A stretch of DNA of 23,996 nt, from the NCBI GenBank assembly GCA_002811675.1, contig PDIM01010471.1, positions 1 to 23,996 of the forward strand, read 5' to 3'. Shown here one piece after another: positions 16,005 to 23,996 of this stretch. Position 1 is the first letter of the stretch. Every line of letters begins with the position of its first letter. A program made the position numbers and the translations under genes. A model generated the notes under the pieces. It saw nothing but the letters and a program-made list of their open reading frames with translations, had not been told where the DNA came from and did no database searches. This stretch comes from Ichthyosporea sp. XGB-2017a. Lineage: Eukaryota; Opisthokonta; Ichthyosporea.

Positions 16005-16249
16005 AGCCGGCTACAGTACATCGCAAGATCAAAGAATATTTATTACATAGATATGTAGAAACATGAGACCACTTTCGAATGGGGCCATTTCAAAGTCAGC
16101 TGGTTTAAAGAAAAAAAAAAGAAAAGAGATTTATAGTTATTTAATAGTAGTAAGAAATTAAAGAGATTAAAGAAAAGTAATAATCACACCTACTGAGGAG
16201 TTTTGATTTTGATTCTAAGAGCTTGAAGTGTTGAAGTAGTACTTTAATA

Positions 16250-17830
16250 ATGGTTAATCCTACAGTACCAGTAACAAATGAAGCCCCTGCTTCCCCAGAG
16301 AAGGCTTTCAACCCCGATGTCGATCCAGTACCTGAAACCGGTGTCAAAGGCATGGACAGTGAGCAGAGAGAGAGGATGTCTCCTATTCAGATAATGGCTA
16401 TGGTCTTAAGTGCTGCCACAGAAATAGCAGGTGCTGTTCTTGCTTTGTACTATTGCTCAGAAATACTTGACAACGCTGACTCGCACAATTCCACCTCTGA
16501 AAAGTGGTACGCCTTCTTTATTCCAATATCTGCATTGGTGTTCGTTGTGTTCTCACTCATTCAAATTGGGGTTGCGATGTACACCAAGACCTCCGCTTTC
16601 AGCTATTTTCTTGCAGCTCTTCATGGAAGCGTGTTCTTTCCTTCTGCGTTCTTTTTTTACAATCTTTTGATTTCCTACAAGCAAGCAGAATTTGATTCCT
16701 CGACCGAGGTGTTCGTTATCGTTGACTACACTACAAAACTTCTTGTAGGAACTATCGGATATGCTATTTTAATGGGAGGTAGCTTTATGATGATGATTGC
16801 TTCTTGCATATCGTACACCAAGTTTTCAATCTTCATGCGATTGCGTATGGATGGTGCTAATAGCGTTTTGTATTCAGGTTTTATTGGTCTATGGACTTTG
16901 GCTTCTTTGGCTGGCCTTGGGTGTGTTTATGCAGCCGCTGGAAAGACTTACAGTGAAATCGTGGACGGCAATCAATATTTTAATACATTGAGCGGAGTAA
17001 ATGATGCGTCTATTTGGACGTACTACTACTTCCTTTACCCTGCTTTGATCGCTTTTGTCGATGTATGCGGACTCATTTACTTCGTGCGAACAAAGCGCTT
17101 TCATTCCATGTTCCCAGTCATTCACATCGGATTCTTTGCTTTGGTTCTAAACGAAGTGAATGTTGCTTTTAAAGCCTCCTCGGAATATAGCTATGTAGGT
17201 TCTTCTTCTTCTTATGAAAATGCCTACAAGGCTGGAACTATTCTGTTGACCGTAAGCCAGTTCATGGGAGGTTTGTTTGCGTCGAAATTCATGATGAAAC
17301 TATTTAACGGAAACTCCTCGCTTTCGTCTGCCAATCAGGAGCGCTTTGAACCCGTGAGAAATTCTGCGGCTTCCATGATGCTCAATATGGTGAACTCAGC
17401 ATTGATTGTTATTGCAGCCGTGCTTTCTATGGTTTTTGCTGTCAAATATAATATTTATCTTGCAGATGACACCGCTGTTGGAGCTAATGGACCTGATACG
17501 TCCGACTTTACCTGGTTTCTGTATTTTATGATTGGAGTTATGACGATTTTCCCTTTGGCCGCCTTTGGACTTAGAATTGTTACCAGTACACATGTTCCAG
17601 GAGCTTTGGTTATTCTTGCTGTGTTGCCCTTCATTGCCCTGTATTTCCTTAGAACGATAGTTATGGTGTATGATTCCCAATGCATCAATTCCATCAACCC
17701 ATCCAGTCAATCACCTATATTTTATCGATCATTTGATGATGCATGTCTATACACTGGCATTGGCATTGGAGGAAGTGGCCTGTTCTTGCTAACCTCATTA
17801 CTTTCTCTATTTGGCATTGCCATGTTCTGA
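16250..17830 (+). CDS. Triple-repeat tetraspan membrane protein, 526 aa
   Basis: 526 residues, one exon, ATG with G at +4. A short polar, proline-rich N-terminus (1-45) and three four-helix modules (about 47-188, 210-349, 380-525). It pairs clearly with the 493-aa protein module by module: YAAAGKTYSE (227-236) against YAFAGKLYSE; FLAALHGSVF against YLIPALHATVF; and SINPSSQSP...SFDDACLYT (481-502) against DINPSHVIP...SFDSACSYT. Helix 3 His is kept in modules 1 and 2 (H125, H292) and lost in module 3. The loop Cys pair is kept only in module 3 (C478/C499); modules 1 and 2 lack it. This points to specialisation of modules after the threefold repeat formed. Tandem position beside its closest relative suggests a local duplication. 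Family and function unknown. Confidence 0.88.
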   Translation: MVNPTVPVTNEAPASPEKAFNPDVDPVPETGVKGMDSEQRERMSPIQIMAMVLSAATEIAGAVLALYYCSEILDNADSHNSTSEKWYAFFIPISALVFVVFSLIQIGVAMYTKTSAFSYFLAALHGSVFFPSAFFFYNLLISYKQAEFDSSTEVFVIVDYTTKLLVGTIGYAILMGGSFMMMIASCISYTKFSIFMRLRMDGANSVLYSGFIGLWTLASLAGLGCVYAAAGKTYSEIVDGNQYFNTLSGVNDASIWTYYYFLYPALIAFVDVCGLIYFVRTKRFHSMFPVIHIGFFALVLNEVNVAFKASSEYSYVGSSSSYENAYKAGTILLTVSQFMGGLFASKFMMKLFNGNSSLSSANQERFEPVRNSAASMMLNMVNSALIVIAAVLSMVFAVKYNIYLADDTAVGANGPDTSDFTWFLYFMIGVMTIFPLAAFGLRIVTSTHVPGALVILAVLPFIALYFLRTIVMVYDSQCINSINPSSQSPIFYRSFDDACLYTGIGIGGSGLFLLTSLLSLFGIAMF

Positions 17831-17920
17831 GCAGGCCGAGCAAGGTTCATTTAAACAACTATATTTATATTCATCAGGCCCATAAAAACAAAAATCGCTA
17901 CACGACATTAAACTTAATTT

Positions 17921-17926
17921 AATAAA
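17921..17926 (+). terminator. Poly(A) signal of the 526-aa gene
   Basis: AATAAA 90 bases after the stop codon. Confidence 0.5.
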
Positions 17927-19735
17927 AATGTAATGTATTATCAGAATTATGTAGCAAATGTAGAAGATAAATAGGTCGGAGGACAGGCGTAAAGCTTGGT
18001 GCAGTATTCTAGAGGGCTGGATAAAGAAGTAACTTGGAAAAAGCTACATGAGTACTTATGTTTAAATTTAACCCATGCATGTTTCCGACCTGAAAACAAT
18101 TGGCAATTCTTGAAATTGGCATTTCCTCTTTTGCTACATAGTGGGGTAACTTCGGCCCAGTTCGAAAGCTTTTATTCATTTGTTTGGTATCAAAGTATCT
18201 AATTTCTCAGACTCGCACTATATCAAAGCTACGTTAGTTAGTTTGCTGGTACGACTGAATAATGGATATCTCTGATGCAAGGATGCTGAATGAATTTCAA
18301 ACACTAGTTGTACAATACAGGAGAAGCAAATGGTCGAGGAAAGCCACTCAGTTTCATTATAAAGCGCTCTTACGCTCTTATGACATTCACGTGTATATGA
18401 GCAAGAGCAAAACTGTGCTTCTACGAAAAATCGTGATTGCCATGCCTTTGCCATGATGTCCGCAGCTCCCAAGAAAATCACCTGTTGCGCAATGAGCTGT
18501 AGTTTTCGGAAGATATGTTTTCTGGGAAAGGAGTTTTTATTCCGCTCCAAAAGAAAATTGGGGGAGAACTGCCCAATATATAAAAGGAAAGTGCAGTGCT
18601 TCATGCTTTACAAGAGCTCCCCATCATTTTAATAAAAAGAATATAGCCCCGATAATAGTCCTTTGGTGTTTAACAAGATTCTATCTAGTTCTTTCAGTGG
18701 TGGCTATTAATGCTAGATTGAAGCTACCGTATTTGAGAAGGCTTTTCTAGAAAGCGTTGCAAAAGTTGTTCTCTAGTGACCTGATACATTATGCAAGTAC
18801 AATTTGTATTAAAAAGAAAATGAACCTTCTTGTTCATATCACGATTTTTTCGATATAGGAAATTTATGCGCTATCATGTTTGCCAACTCGGTGAATGTGA
18901 ATAAATTGATGCTCTCTTAACCTCGCTCTTGAATACACTATGCGAAGGTGTGATAACAAAATTAAAAAGCCGTGTTTGAGGTGCAGTGCATGAGCAAATA
19001 CTTGCGCAGCTTCATGATGATCATAAACACGAATCGCAGCAAGTACTATGTAATTCGAGGTCCAATATTTCCAAAGTTTTTCATGATGATGGGAAAATGC
19101 TCCGTAAAAACAAACACGGGTTGATAATTTATCGATGTACTGTCAGGACGTCTTTCTTTCCCTGCAAACTTGGCCCAGCTGGTACGCTGTAATTCGCCGC
19201 TAGCCGGAAGTCCACTAGATCATCTGTTGTTTTGAAAACAGCTGTTTGCATAACTTCGCTGATTTATAGTAAAAGTATCAGAGTACCGCTACACTAGCTT
19301 GCAAAGTATATTCCCAAGCGCCCCATAATTTTAAAAACGCCCTGCAGTACTACGAACTTGCACCTGCATATTATAAACACTACGGAAATAGATTTCTCGA
19401 AAAAAAATAAGGGAGAGTGAGGATTAATTTTAATACAAAATAATGATACAAAAAGTAATAATAATATTGCTCAATTTGTTATATCGGGGCGTCCATAGTG
19501 AAGGGAAAAAGGGAGGACAGCTAGAGTCAGCTGGATGAAAAGATTTTATTATTATACTTAAAAAATGAAATGATCTGGCGGAATCAGTAATATCGAATTA
19601 TTGAAATAATTAAAAAATTACATACGAGGCTGGCTTCTAGTATATTAGACCAGGGAAGAAACTTTGCTAGGTTATATTGAGTCACTCTCTCATATGATGC
19701 TACTCACAAAGAGAGCCACTCACAGATGGGAGGGG

Positions 19736-19741
19736 TATAAG
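19736..19741 (+). promoter_or_regulatory. Candidate TATA box of the 493-aa gene
   Basis: GGGTATAAGT about 190 bases upstream of the ATG, within a GC-richer patch, followed by a T-rich leader. Assigned from position and motif only. Confidence 0.35.
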
Positions 19742-19928
19742 TGTGTGTTGCTGCACGGCCCCCATGTGAACAAGGAAAGAAAACATAGAACTAGGGAAAA
19801 ATCGCTAGAAGGATTTAGAGGCAAAAGATTTAGATTTGCCTTTGGATTTTAGATTTTTTTGTTTTTGGACGATATTTGTTTTTTTTTTCTTGTTTTTAGT
19901 AAAATAGCTACTTTTGTGTCAAACAATT

Positions 19929-21410
19929 ATGATCAAATCTACAATGCCTATGCAAACGAAGGATGTGGCCGGTGTTATGACCATTGGTCAGGCTGCCTTC
20001 ATGACTCTTTCTGTAGTGATTGAGGTCGTTGGTGCTCTCATGGTCATTTACTGGGTCCATAAAGAGACTTCATACTCCTTCTATCCTTTTGTTACTGGAG
20101 TTTTCGCCCAGGCCACTGACTACAATGCCTGGTACTACTACTATGTATCTGCCTCGGCTGTTGTTCTCGCAGTTGCCACTATTGTCCAGATTATCTTGTC
20201 TTTCATGAAGAAAGCATCGACGTTTAACTACCTTATCCCTGCGCTTCACGCCACCGTGTTCGGACCAAGCATTATCTTTGCTTTTGTTGCTAACATTGAA
20301 TACGAGTCGAAGGACACTACCGAAGGGTTGGTTGGATTCGTTGGAGCCATCTTCCTGATTGTCGGAAGCTTTGGAGCTATATTGTCCAGTGCATATGCTT
20401 TCAATAAGAAAGCCACCTTGAAGCATCTCAGACTCCACCAGGAAAAATCAAACATGGTGATGGGTCTTCACTTTTTAACCTTTGCTATTACCATTGCTGG
20501 CTTTGCATGCACTTACGCCTTTGCTGGAAAACTCTACAGTGAGCTGAACAAGGAAGACAGATTGTTTGCATCCGATAACACCTGGTACTACTGGGTATAC
20601 CCAGCTTTGATTCTTTTGGCTGATGGATACCACACATTCCATTTTTTTGCCAAGAGGCAATTCCGCCCGTACTTCTCAGTCTTGCACGCATCTCTTTACG
20701 CTATTGCTTTGCTTCAGACCTATATTATGTTCCAGCATGAAAGCAGCTGCTCTGAGAGCTTGTGCTCCTACACTAAAGCCGGAAAGGCCGGTGCCACCCT
20801 CTTGGTCGTTTCTCAGTTTATCAACGCTGTTTTGTCTGCTCAGTTTGTTATGACTATCTTCAATGGAGAACAGTTGATGAACCCCAAAAAGAGCGAAGAA
20901 TGCCACCACAAAAACAACAACACCAAATCTAACACCTCGGGAATTAAAGCTCTTAGTGCTACCAGCTTTGTGCTGCTCGTATTTGGAGCTATTTTTGGCT
21001 TCATTTGGTTGGCCAAATATACGGATTATTTGAATGGCAAAGTCTTGCAGTGGTCAGTTTCTACCACTGATATGGTGTGGGTGTATTTCTTTATCTGCGC
21101 CTTCTTCTTTGTGGCCGGCGGGTACGGCCTTGCATTCCATTTCCTTAGAAGAAAGCACTCCCCTATGGTTCTCCTCATGCTTACTTGTTTGCCCTACTTG
21201 GCTTACTTTATGTGCATGGTTGCTGTAGCCCAAAAGGCTACTTATTGTGATGGTACTAGCGCAGACATCAACCCAAGTCACGTAATTCCTGACTTTGCTA
21301 GCGATAGCTTTGACTCCGCCTGTTCGTACACCTCATTGGGAGTTATCGGAATGTACTTTTTCTTGGTCGTTTCTTGCACTGCCCCAGCTGCTCTCGCAGT
21401 GTTGGAATAA
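19929..21410 (+). CDS. Triple-repeat tetraspan membrane protein, 493 aa
   Basis: 493 residues from the first ATG at 19929. The open frame extends upstream only through a TTG, which is not accepted as a start. Three four-helix modules (about 22-157, 177-310, 344-492) with a very short N-terminus and no tyrosine-rich tail. Helix 3 His in modules 1 and 2 (H107 in ALHA, H253 in LHAS), absent in module 3. Loop Cys pairs in module 2 (C274/C279) and module 3 (C440/C465). A His/Asn/Lys-rich cytosolic linker (ECHHKNNNTK, 324-333) separates modules 2 and 3. Closest relative is the 526-aa protein. Codon choice differs from the other paralogues: TAC outnumbers TAT about three to one by hand count, whereas the 650-aa gene favours TAT, which suggests stronger expression. 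Family and function unknown. Confidence 0.88.
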   Translation: MIKSTMPMQTKDVAGVMTIGQAAFMTLSVVIEVVGALMVIYWVHKETSYSFYPFVTGVFAQATDYNAWYYYYVSASAVVLAVATIVQIILSFMKKASTFNYLIPALHATVFGPSIIFAFVANIEYESKDTTEGLVGFVGAIFLIVGSFGAILSSAYAFNKKATLKHLRLHQEKSNMVMGLHFLTFAITIAGFACTYAFAGKLYSELNKEDRLFASDNTWYYWVYPALILLADGYHTFHFFAKRQFRPYFSVLHASLYAIALLQTYIMFQHESSCSESLCSYTKAGKAGATLLVVSQFINAVLSAQFVMTIFNGEQLMNPKKSEECHHKNNNTKSNTSGIKALSATSFVLLVFGAIFGFIWLAKYTDYLNGKVLQWSVSTTDMVWVYFFICAFFFVAGGYGLAFHFLRRKHSPMVLLMLTCLPYLAYFMCMVAVAQKATYCDGTSADINPSHVIPDFASDSFDSACSYTSLGVIGMYFFLVVSCTAPAALAVLE

Positions 21411-21523
21411 GTATTTTTAACACTATTTTTTGACACCCATCAATGCATGCTCTTACTTTTTTTCTGTACACGTTCCCTTGATGGGAGAAGCATAGATAAG
21501 TAAGTCAACTTTTAAAAGAGTAA

Positions 21524-21529
21524 AATAAA
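21524..21529 (+). terminator. Poly(A) signal of the 493-aa gene
   Basis: AATAAA about 114 bases after the stop codon. Confidence 0.5.
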
Positions 21530-21574
21530 GATTAATTTATATTCCTTTGTAGTAATACAATATTATGCTCTGCT

Positions 21575-21580
21575 TTTATT
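21575..21580 (-). terminator. Poly(A) signal of OST1
   Basis: AATAAA on the minus strand about 132 bases after the OST1 stop codon. Confidence 0.5.
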
Positions 21581-21711
21581 TCACAACGCTTTTCCTCGAG
21601 TATATTTCTTTTACTTTTGGTATTGCATGAAAGCCCTTTTGTTTTGAAAAAATTACGCACCTCGGTGCATTACGGCACAGATCGGCGTACTATACACACA
21701 ATCGAAAAAAC

Positions 21712-23698
21712 TTAAAAACCTAAAAAGCTGAGTTTCGAATCGATTTCATCATCACACTTCTCAAATTGGGCCTTCAAAGTTTTACATGTTTCATTGAACG
21801 CGTCCGCCTTGAGCTCTCTATTACCAAATCGCTTGTGAGCATTGTAAAACTGGTCATATATTTGCTGCTTGCTTCTTTCCACATGCAAAATGTCTTTCAC
21901 TTCTTCATAGACCTTCGAACCAGCTTCTTTTACCTGATCCCCAATATCCTTTTCTTTGTCATTCAGTTCAGAGGACATGCTATCAAAGCTGGCTTTAGCC
22001 GACGCCAGCTTCGCACTGTCCATAGTTTTAATGTATTCACTACACGCATCATCAAACTCTGAGTAAACCGACATTCGTTGATTTTGAATTTTAACAATAC
22101 TTTCCACTAGGCCTCCCACCTTTGAGCTGGAACCAAGTCCAAGACTAGCCCTTCGAGCATCCTTTGCAATAGAGAAGTCTAAACGAACATATACAATAAT
22201 AGACAAAAAGATTGCAAAAAATGCACCAATAAGCATTAAAGGCTCTCTGACCATCATTACTTTACTAAAGCTATATGTTAGAGTAAAGTTGACTTCGTAT
22301 TCTTCAGACACTCCACTCTTTTCAAAATTAAGAGTGGGTCTTCCAACAGTATCAAGATATGTCACTGTCTGTGTCTCTTCTTTGTTATCAACATCAAATG
22401 GAATATCCAAGCGCAGATCGCTAGACATTTCGGGAAGAACGATGTGCCAGTTCACCTTCTTGTATGGAACATTGTCTGCCAAATGAAGAAGAAACGGGAG
22501 TTTCAAAGTGTAATCATTGCCCTGGACAGATATAAACTCATGAGTAGGAAGTTGATATGATAACACAAAGTTTGTTTTCCACCCACCGAAAAGAGGAAAT
22601 CGAAGTTTAATATCAATCGCCTTGTTCCTAAGAGTTTGTCGCACAGCAGAAGTTGATACATTGCCAATTTCATCTCTATAAAAAATGTGATCGGCATATT
22701 TCGGGATCAAAGTAGTAAAGCTGATGATTGAAGAATCCGACGCTCCATTTCCAGACTGCATGTATTCGAATCTGCAAAACTCTCCGTCAAGTTCTGCACC
22801 GGTGTGCTTAATCCATACAGTGTCATATACATTAATTTTTCCCCAATGAGATACTTCCACGTAACGATCCAAAGACTCAACCGATAAAAACTGCCCCATG
22901 TTATCATAATGTATATGACCTTTCGTGTAGGAGAGAGCTGCTTTCTCGCCAGTTGGCTTAATGCTCATTTTTCTTGAGGCGAACGAAGCACCTTCAAGTT
23001 TCGAGTATGATTCCACCTTTGCGGACGGAACTGAAACCACACTACTCTGGGCAGCCACTTTGTACGGAGAAAACAACAAGTTGTTAAACTCAAACATAAA
23101 CTTTTGGGTTTCCTTCTGCTTGATTTTGGCTGGGAAGGGAATAAATACGTCAAAGTAAGTTTCTTTTACCACCAATGTAATCTTTTCACCACCCTTTAAC
23201 GGCGTACTAAGCGTAATCTTGAAGTACACAGCCCCATACGACGAACTATTTTAAAAGAACATACACAAAGAACAACAAGTAAGAAAAATACTCCATGAAG
23301 ATTTACGCAAAAATTCGTCACTTATACTCCGAAAATCATTCGTGCAAGAATCTGAAAATCTCATAATTAAATTTACAGAATTAAAATTAATTAACCTACC
23401 TTGGTGCATTTTCAAGAGAAGACTTCACCACTTTCAAGGCTTTCTTGGAAACCGATTCCTTAACAGTGATGGCACTCATCCTAGGATGGATATCATCCAT
23501 CACAGCAAAATAAACTTCGGATACCTGATTTGATCCCTCATTTTCAAAAACAATTGAGGATGAAATCTTACAGAGGGCAGTCGTTGCATCAATGGTGCGC
23601 CTAGCATTTGAAATCTTCACAGAGCTGTCAAGTCTTTCTGTCATACCTGACGTAGCCAAGCAAAGAACAACAGCTAATGTGAATAGAGCCCCCTTCAT
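21712..23698 (-). CDS. OST1: Ribophorin I, oligosaccharyltransferase subunit OST1, two exons
   Basis: Exon 1 is 23698-23400 and exon 2 is 23245-21712, together 610 residues (human RPN1 is about 607). Ribophorin I is an ER membrane subunit of the complex that transfers glycan to nascent proteins. The start ATG opens a signal peptide, MKGALFTLAVVLCLATSG (1-18). The luminal part contains SSYGAVYFKITLS (101-113), FSPYKV (158-163) and FPLFGGWKTNFVLSYQLP (316-333), a strong family signature. One membrane helix at about 436-453 runs into YVRLDFSIAKD (452-462), nearly identical to the animal protein as I recall it. A charged, helical cytosolic tail of about 150 residues follows. Splicing joins EN-A-P to SSSYGAVYF in frame. 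Upstream CCAAT at 23918. No truncation. Confidence 0.95.
23246..23399 (-). other. Intron of OST1
   Basis: GTAGGT donor (from 23399 on the minus strand) and AATAG acceptor (ending 23246), length 154. It splits a serine codon after its second base. The open frame of exon 2 cannot extend upstream past the acceptor because a stop follows at once. Confidence 0.88.
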
Positions 23699-23996
23699 AC
23701 TGGATGTACCTTTTGTCTCTCTCTGATTTCCGGTCGACCTATCAAAATCCCACAAACTAAAAATAAAAAAAAGAAAACACAGAGGGGGAAATATGTAGTA
23801 AAAATAAAAATTCCGTAACAAACAAAAGCCCAAAATTCAAACAAAAACAAACAAAAACAAACAAAAAAAAAAACACACACACACAACACAGCTGTTTGTG
23901 TTTTCAAATCCATGCTGATTGGCTGAGCCAGCAGACAAAGGAGATAAAAGAAATCAACGAAACAAACCAAAAAGTGTCCGCAATAGATTTCTAGGG
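23699..23996 (-). promoter_or_regulatory. Upstream region of OST1
   Basis: Contains a CAAAAA-type repeat (about 23838-23872), a CA run (about 23872-23882) and a CCAAT box on the minus strand at 23918-23922, about 220 bases before the ATG. The 10-mer TGATTGGCTG around it (23916-23925) also occurs upstream of SEC12 (59-68). The window ends here. Confidence 0.45.

Larger units (their letters stand above)
15160..16249. promoter_or_regulatory. Repeat-rich upstream region of the 526-aa gene
   Basis: About 1.1 kb without a supported gene. It holds a dispersed direct repeat (15553-15584 and 15790-15823), a 12-base tandem repeat with CCAAT (15919-15954), overlapping GTAC palindromes (15985-16004) and an A-rich leader near the ATG. 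A 67-codon frame at 15335-15538 with five cysteines is not supported by any motif. Confidence 0.45.
17831..19928. other. Long intergenic region without recognised gene
   Basis: About 2.1 kb. I find no fragment of the membrane-protein family and no transposon. A TATATAAAAG at about 18578-18587 preceded by CCAAT looks like a core promoter, but only very short frames follow it. A 128-codon minus frame (18218-18604) has no recognisable motif. The last 200 bases are the presumed promoter and leader of the 493-aa gene. An unseen non-coding RNA is possible. Confidence 0.4.
21411..21711. other. Convergent 3' region between the 493-aa gene and OST1
   Basis: Two genes end here tail to tail, with AATAAA for each strand at 21524-21529 (+) and 21575-21580 (-). 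The minus-strand signal lies beyond the plus-strand one, so the transcripts probably overlap. A small GCACCTCGGTGC inverted repeat lies at about 21657-21668. Confidence 0.5.

Noticed and set aside
18578-18587. TATATAAAAG with an upstream CCAAT, like a core promoter
   Set aside because: Only a nine-codon frame follows and I can recognise no RNA gene; a TATA-like string in AT-rich DNA is expected by chance.
18218-18604. 128-codon minus-strand open frame in the long intergenic region
   Set aside because: It starts with an ATG but has no recognisable domain, signal peptide or repeat, its composition looks random, and several overlapping frames of similar size occur nearby.
23699-23833. Upstream extension of OST1 exon 1 with hydrophobic residues
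   Set aside because: It begins at a non-ATG codon; the ATG at 23698 opens a classical signal peptide.

Overview
The window is nuclear DNA from a eukaryote, probably a unicellular, intron-poor and gene-dense one. The evidence is two endoplasmic reticulum proteins (Sec12/PREB and the oligosaccharyltransferase subunit ribophorin I/OST1), GT-AG introns with GTATGT, GTAAGT and GTAGGT donors, AATAAA signals after most stop codons, and TATA and CCAAT boxes. Ten protein genes are supported and only two of them need introns. A CatSper-type channel hints at a flagellated stage. A de novo folate gene (dihydropteroate synthase) argues against an animal. Tyrosine-rich cytosolic tails fit, but do not prove, a lineage with tyrosine-kinase signalling such as unicellular relatives of animals. 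I cannot name the species.

Layout. 384-1850 (+) Sec12. 2844-3870 (+) a bacterial-type SPFH/stomatin-like protein in three exons, tail to tail with 3938-5560 (-) a single-domain voltage-gated cation channel. 6103-7146 (-) stand-alone dihydropteroate synthase, divergent from 7720-9372 (+) a 550-residue polytopic protein. That gene is tail to tail with 9415-10332 (-) a four-helix membrane protein with a tyrosine-rich tail. 10333-13206 holds no intact gene that I recognise; it carries a decayed Mutator-like (SWIM zinc finger) transposase and a fold-back inverted repeat. Then come three more polytopic genes, all (+): 13207-15159 (650 aa), 16250-17830 (526 aa) and 19929-21410 (493 aa). Ribophorin I lies on (-) at 21712-23698 in two exons.

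The most unusual content is the set of four plus-strand polytopic proteins at 7720, 13207, 16250 and 19929. Each reads as three copies of one four-helix module, giving 12 predicted helices. The module has a [KE]-x-Y motif after helix 1, a conserved His in helix 3 (10 of 12 modules) and a Cys pair between helices 3 and 4 (9 of 12). I do not recognise the family. It looks like a tandemly expanded, lineage-specific family and is the best candidate here for an undescribed system.

Regulatory highlights are an exact ER-stress-element match (CGTGG-N9-ATTGG) upstream of Sec12, a three-unit CCAAT tandem repeat upstream of the 526-residue gene, and poly(A) signals that overlap stop codons in two genes with very short convergent spacers.
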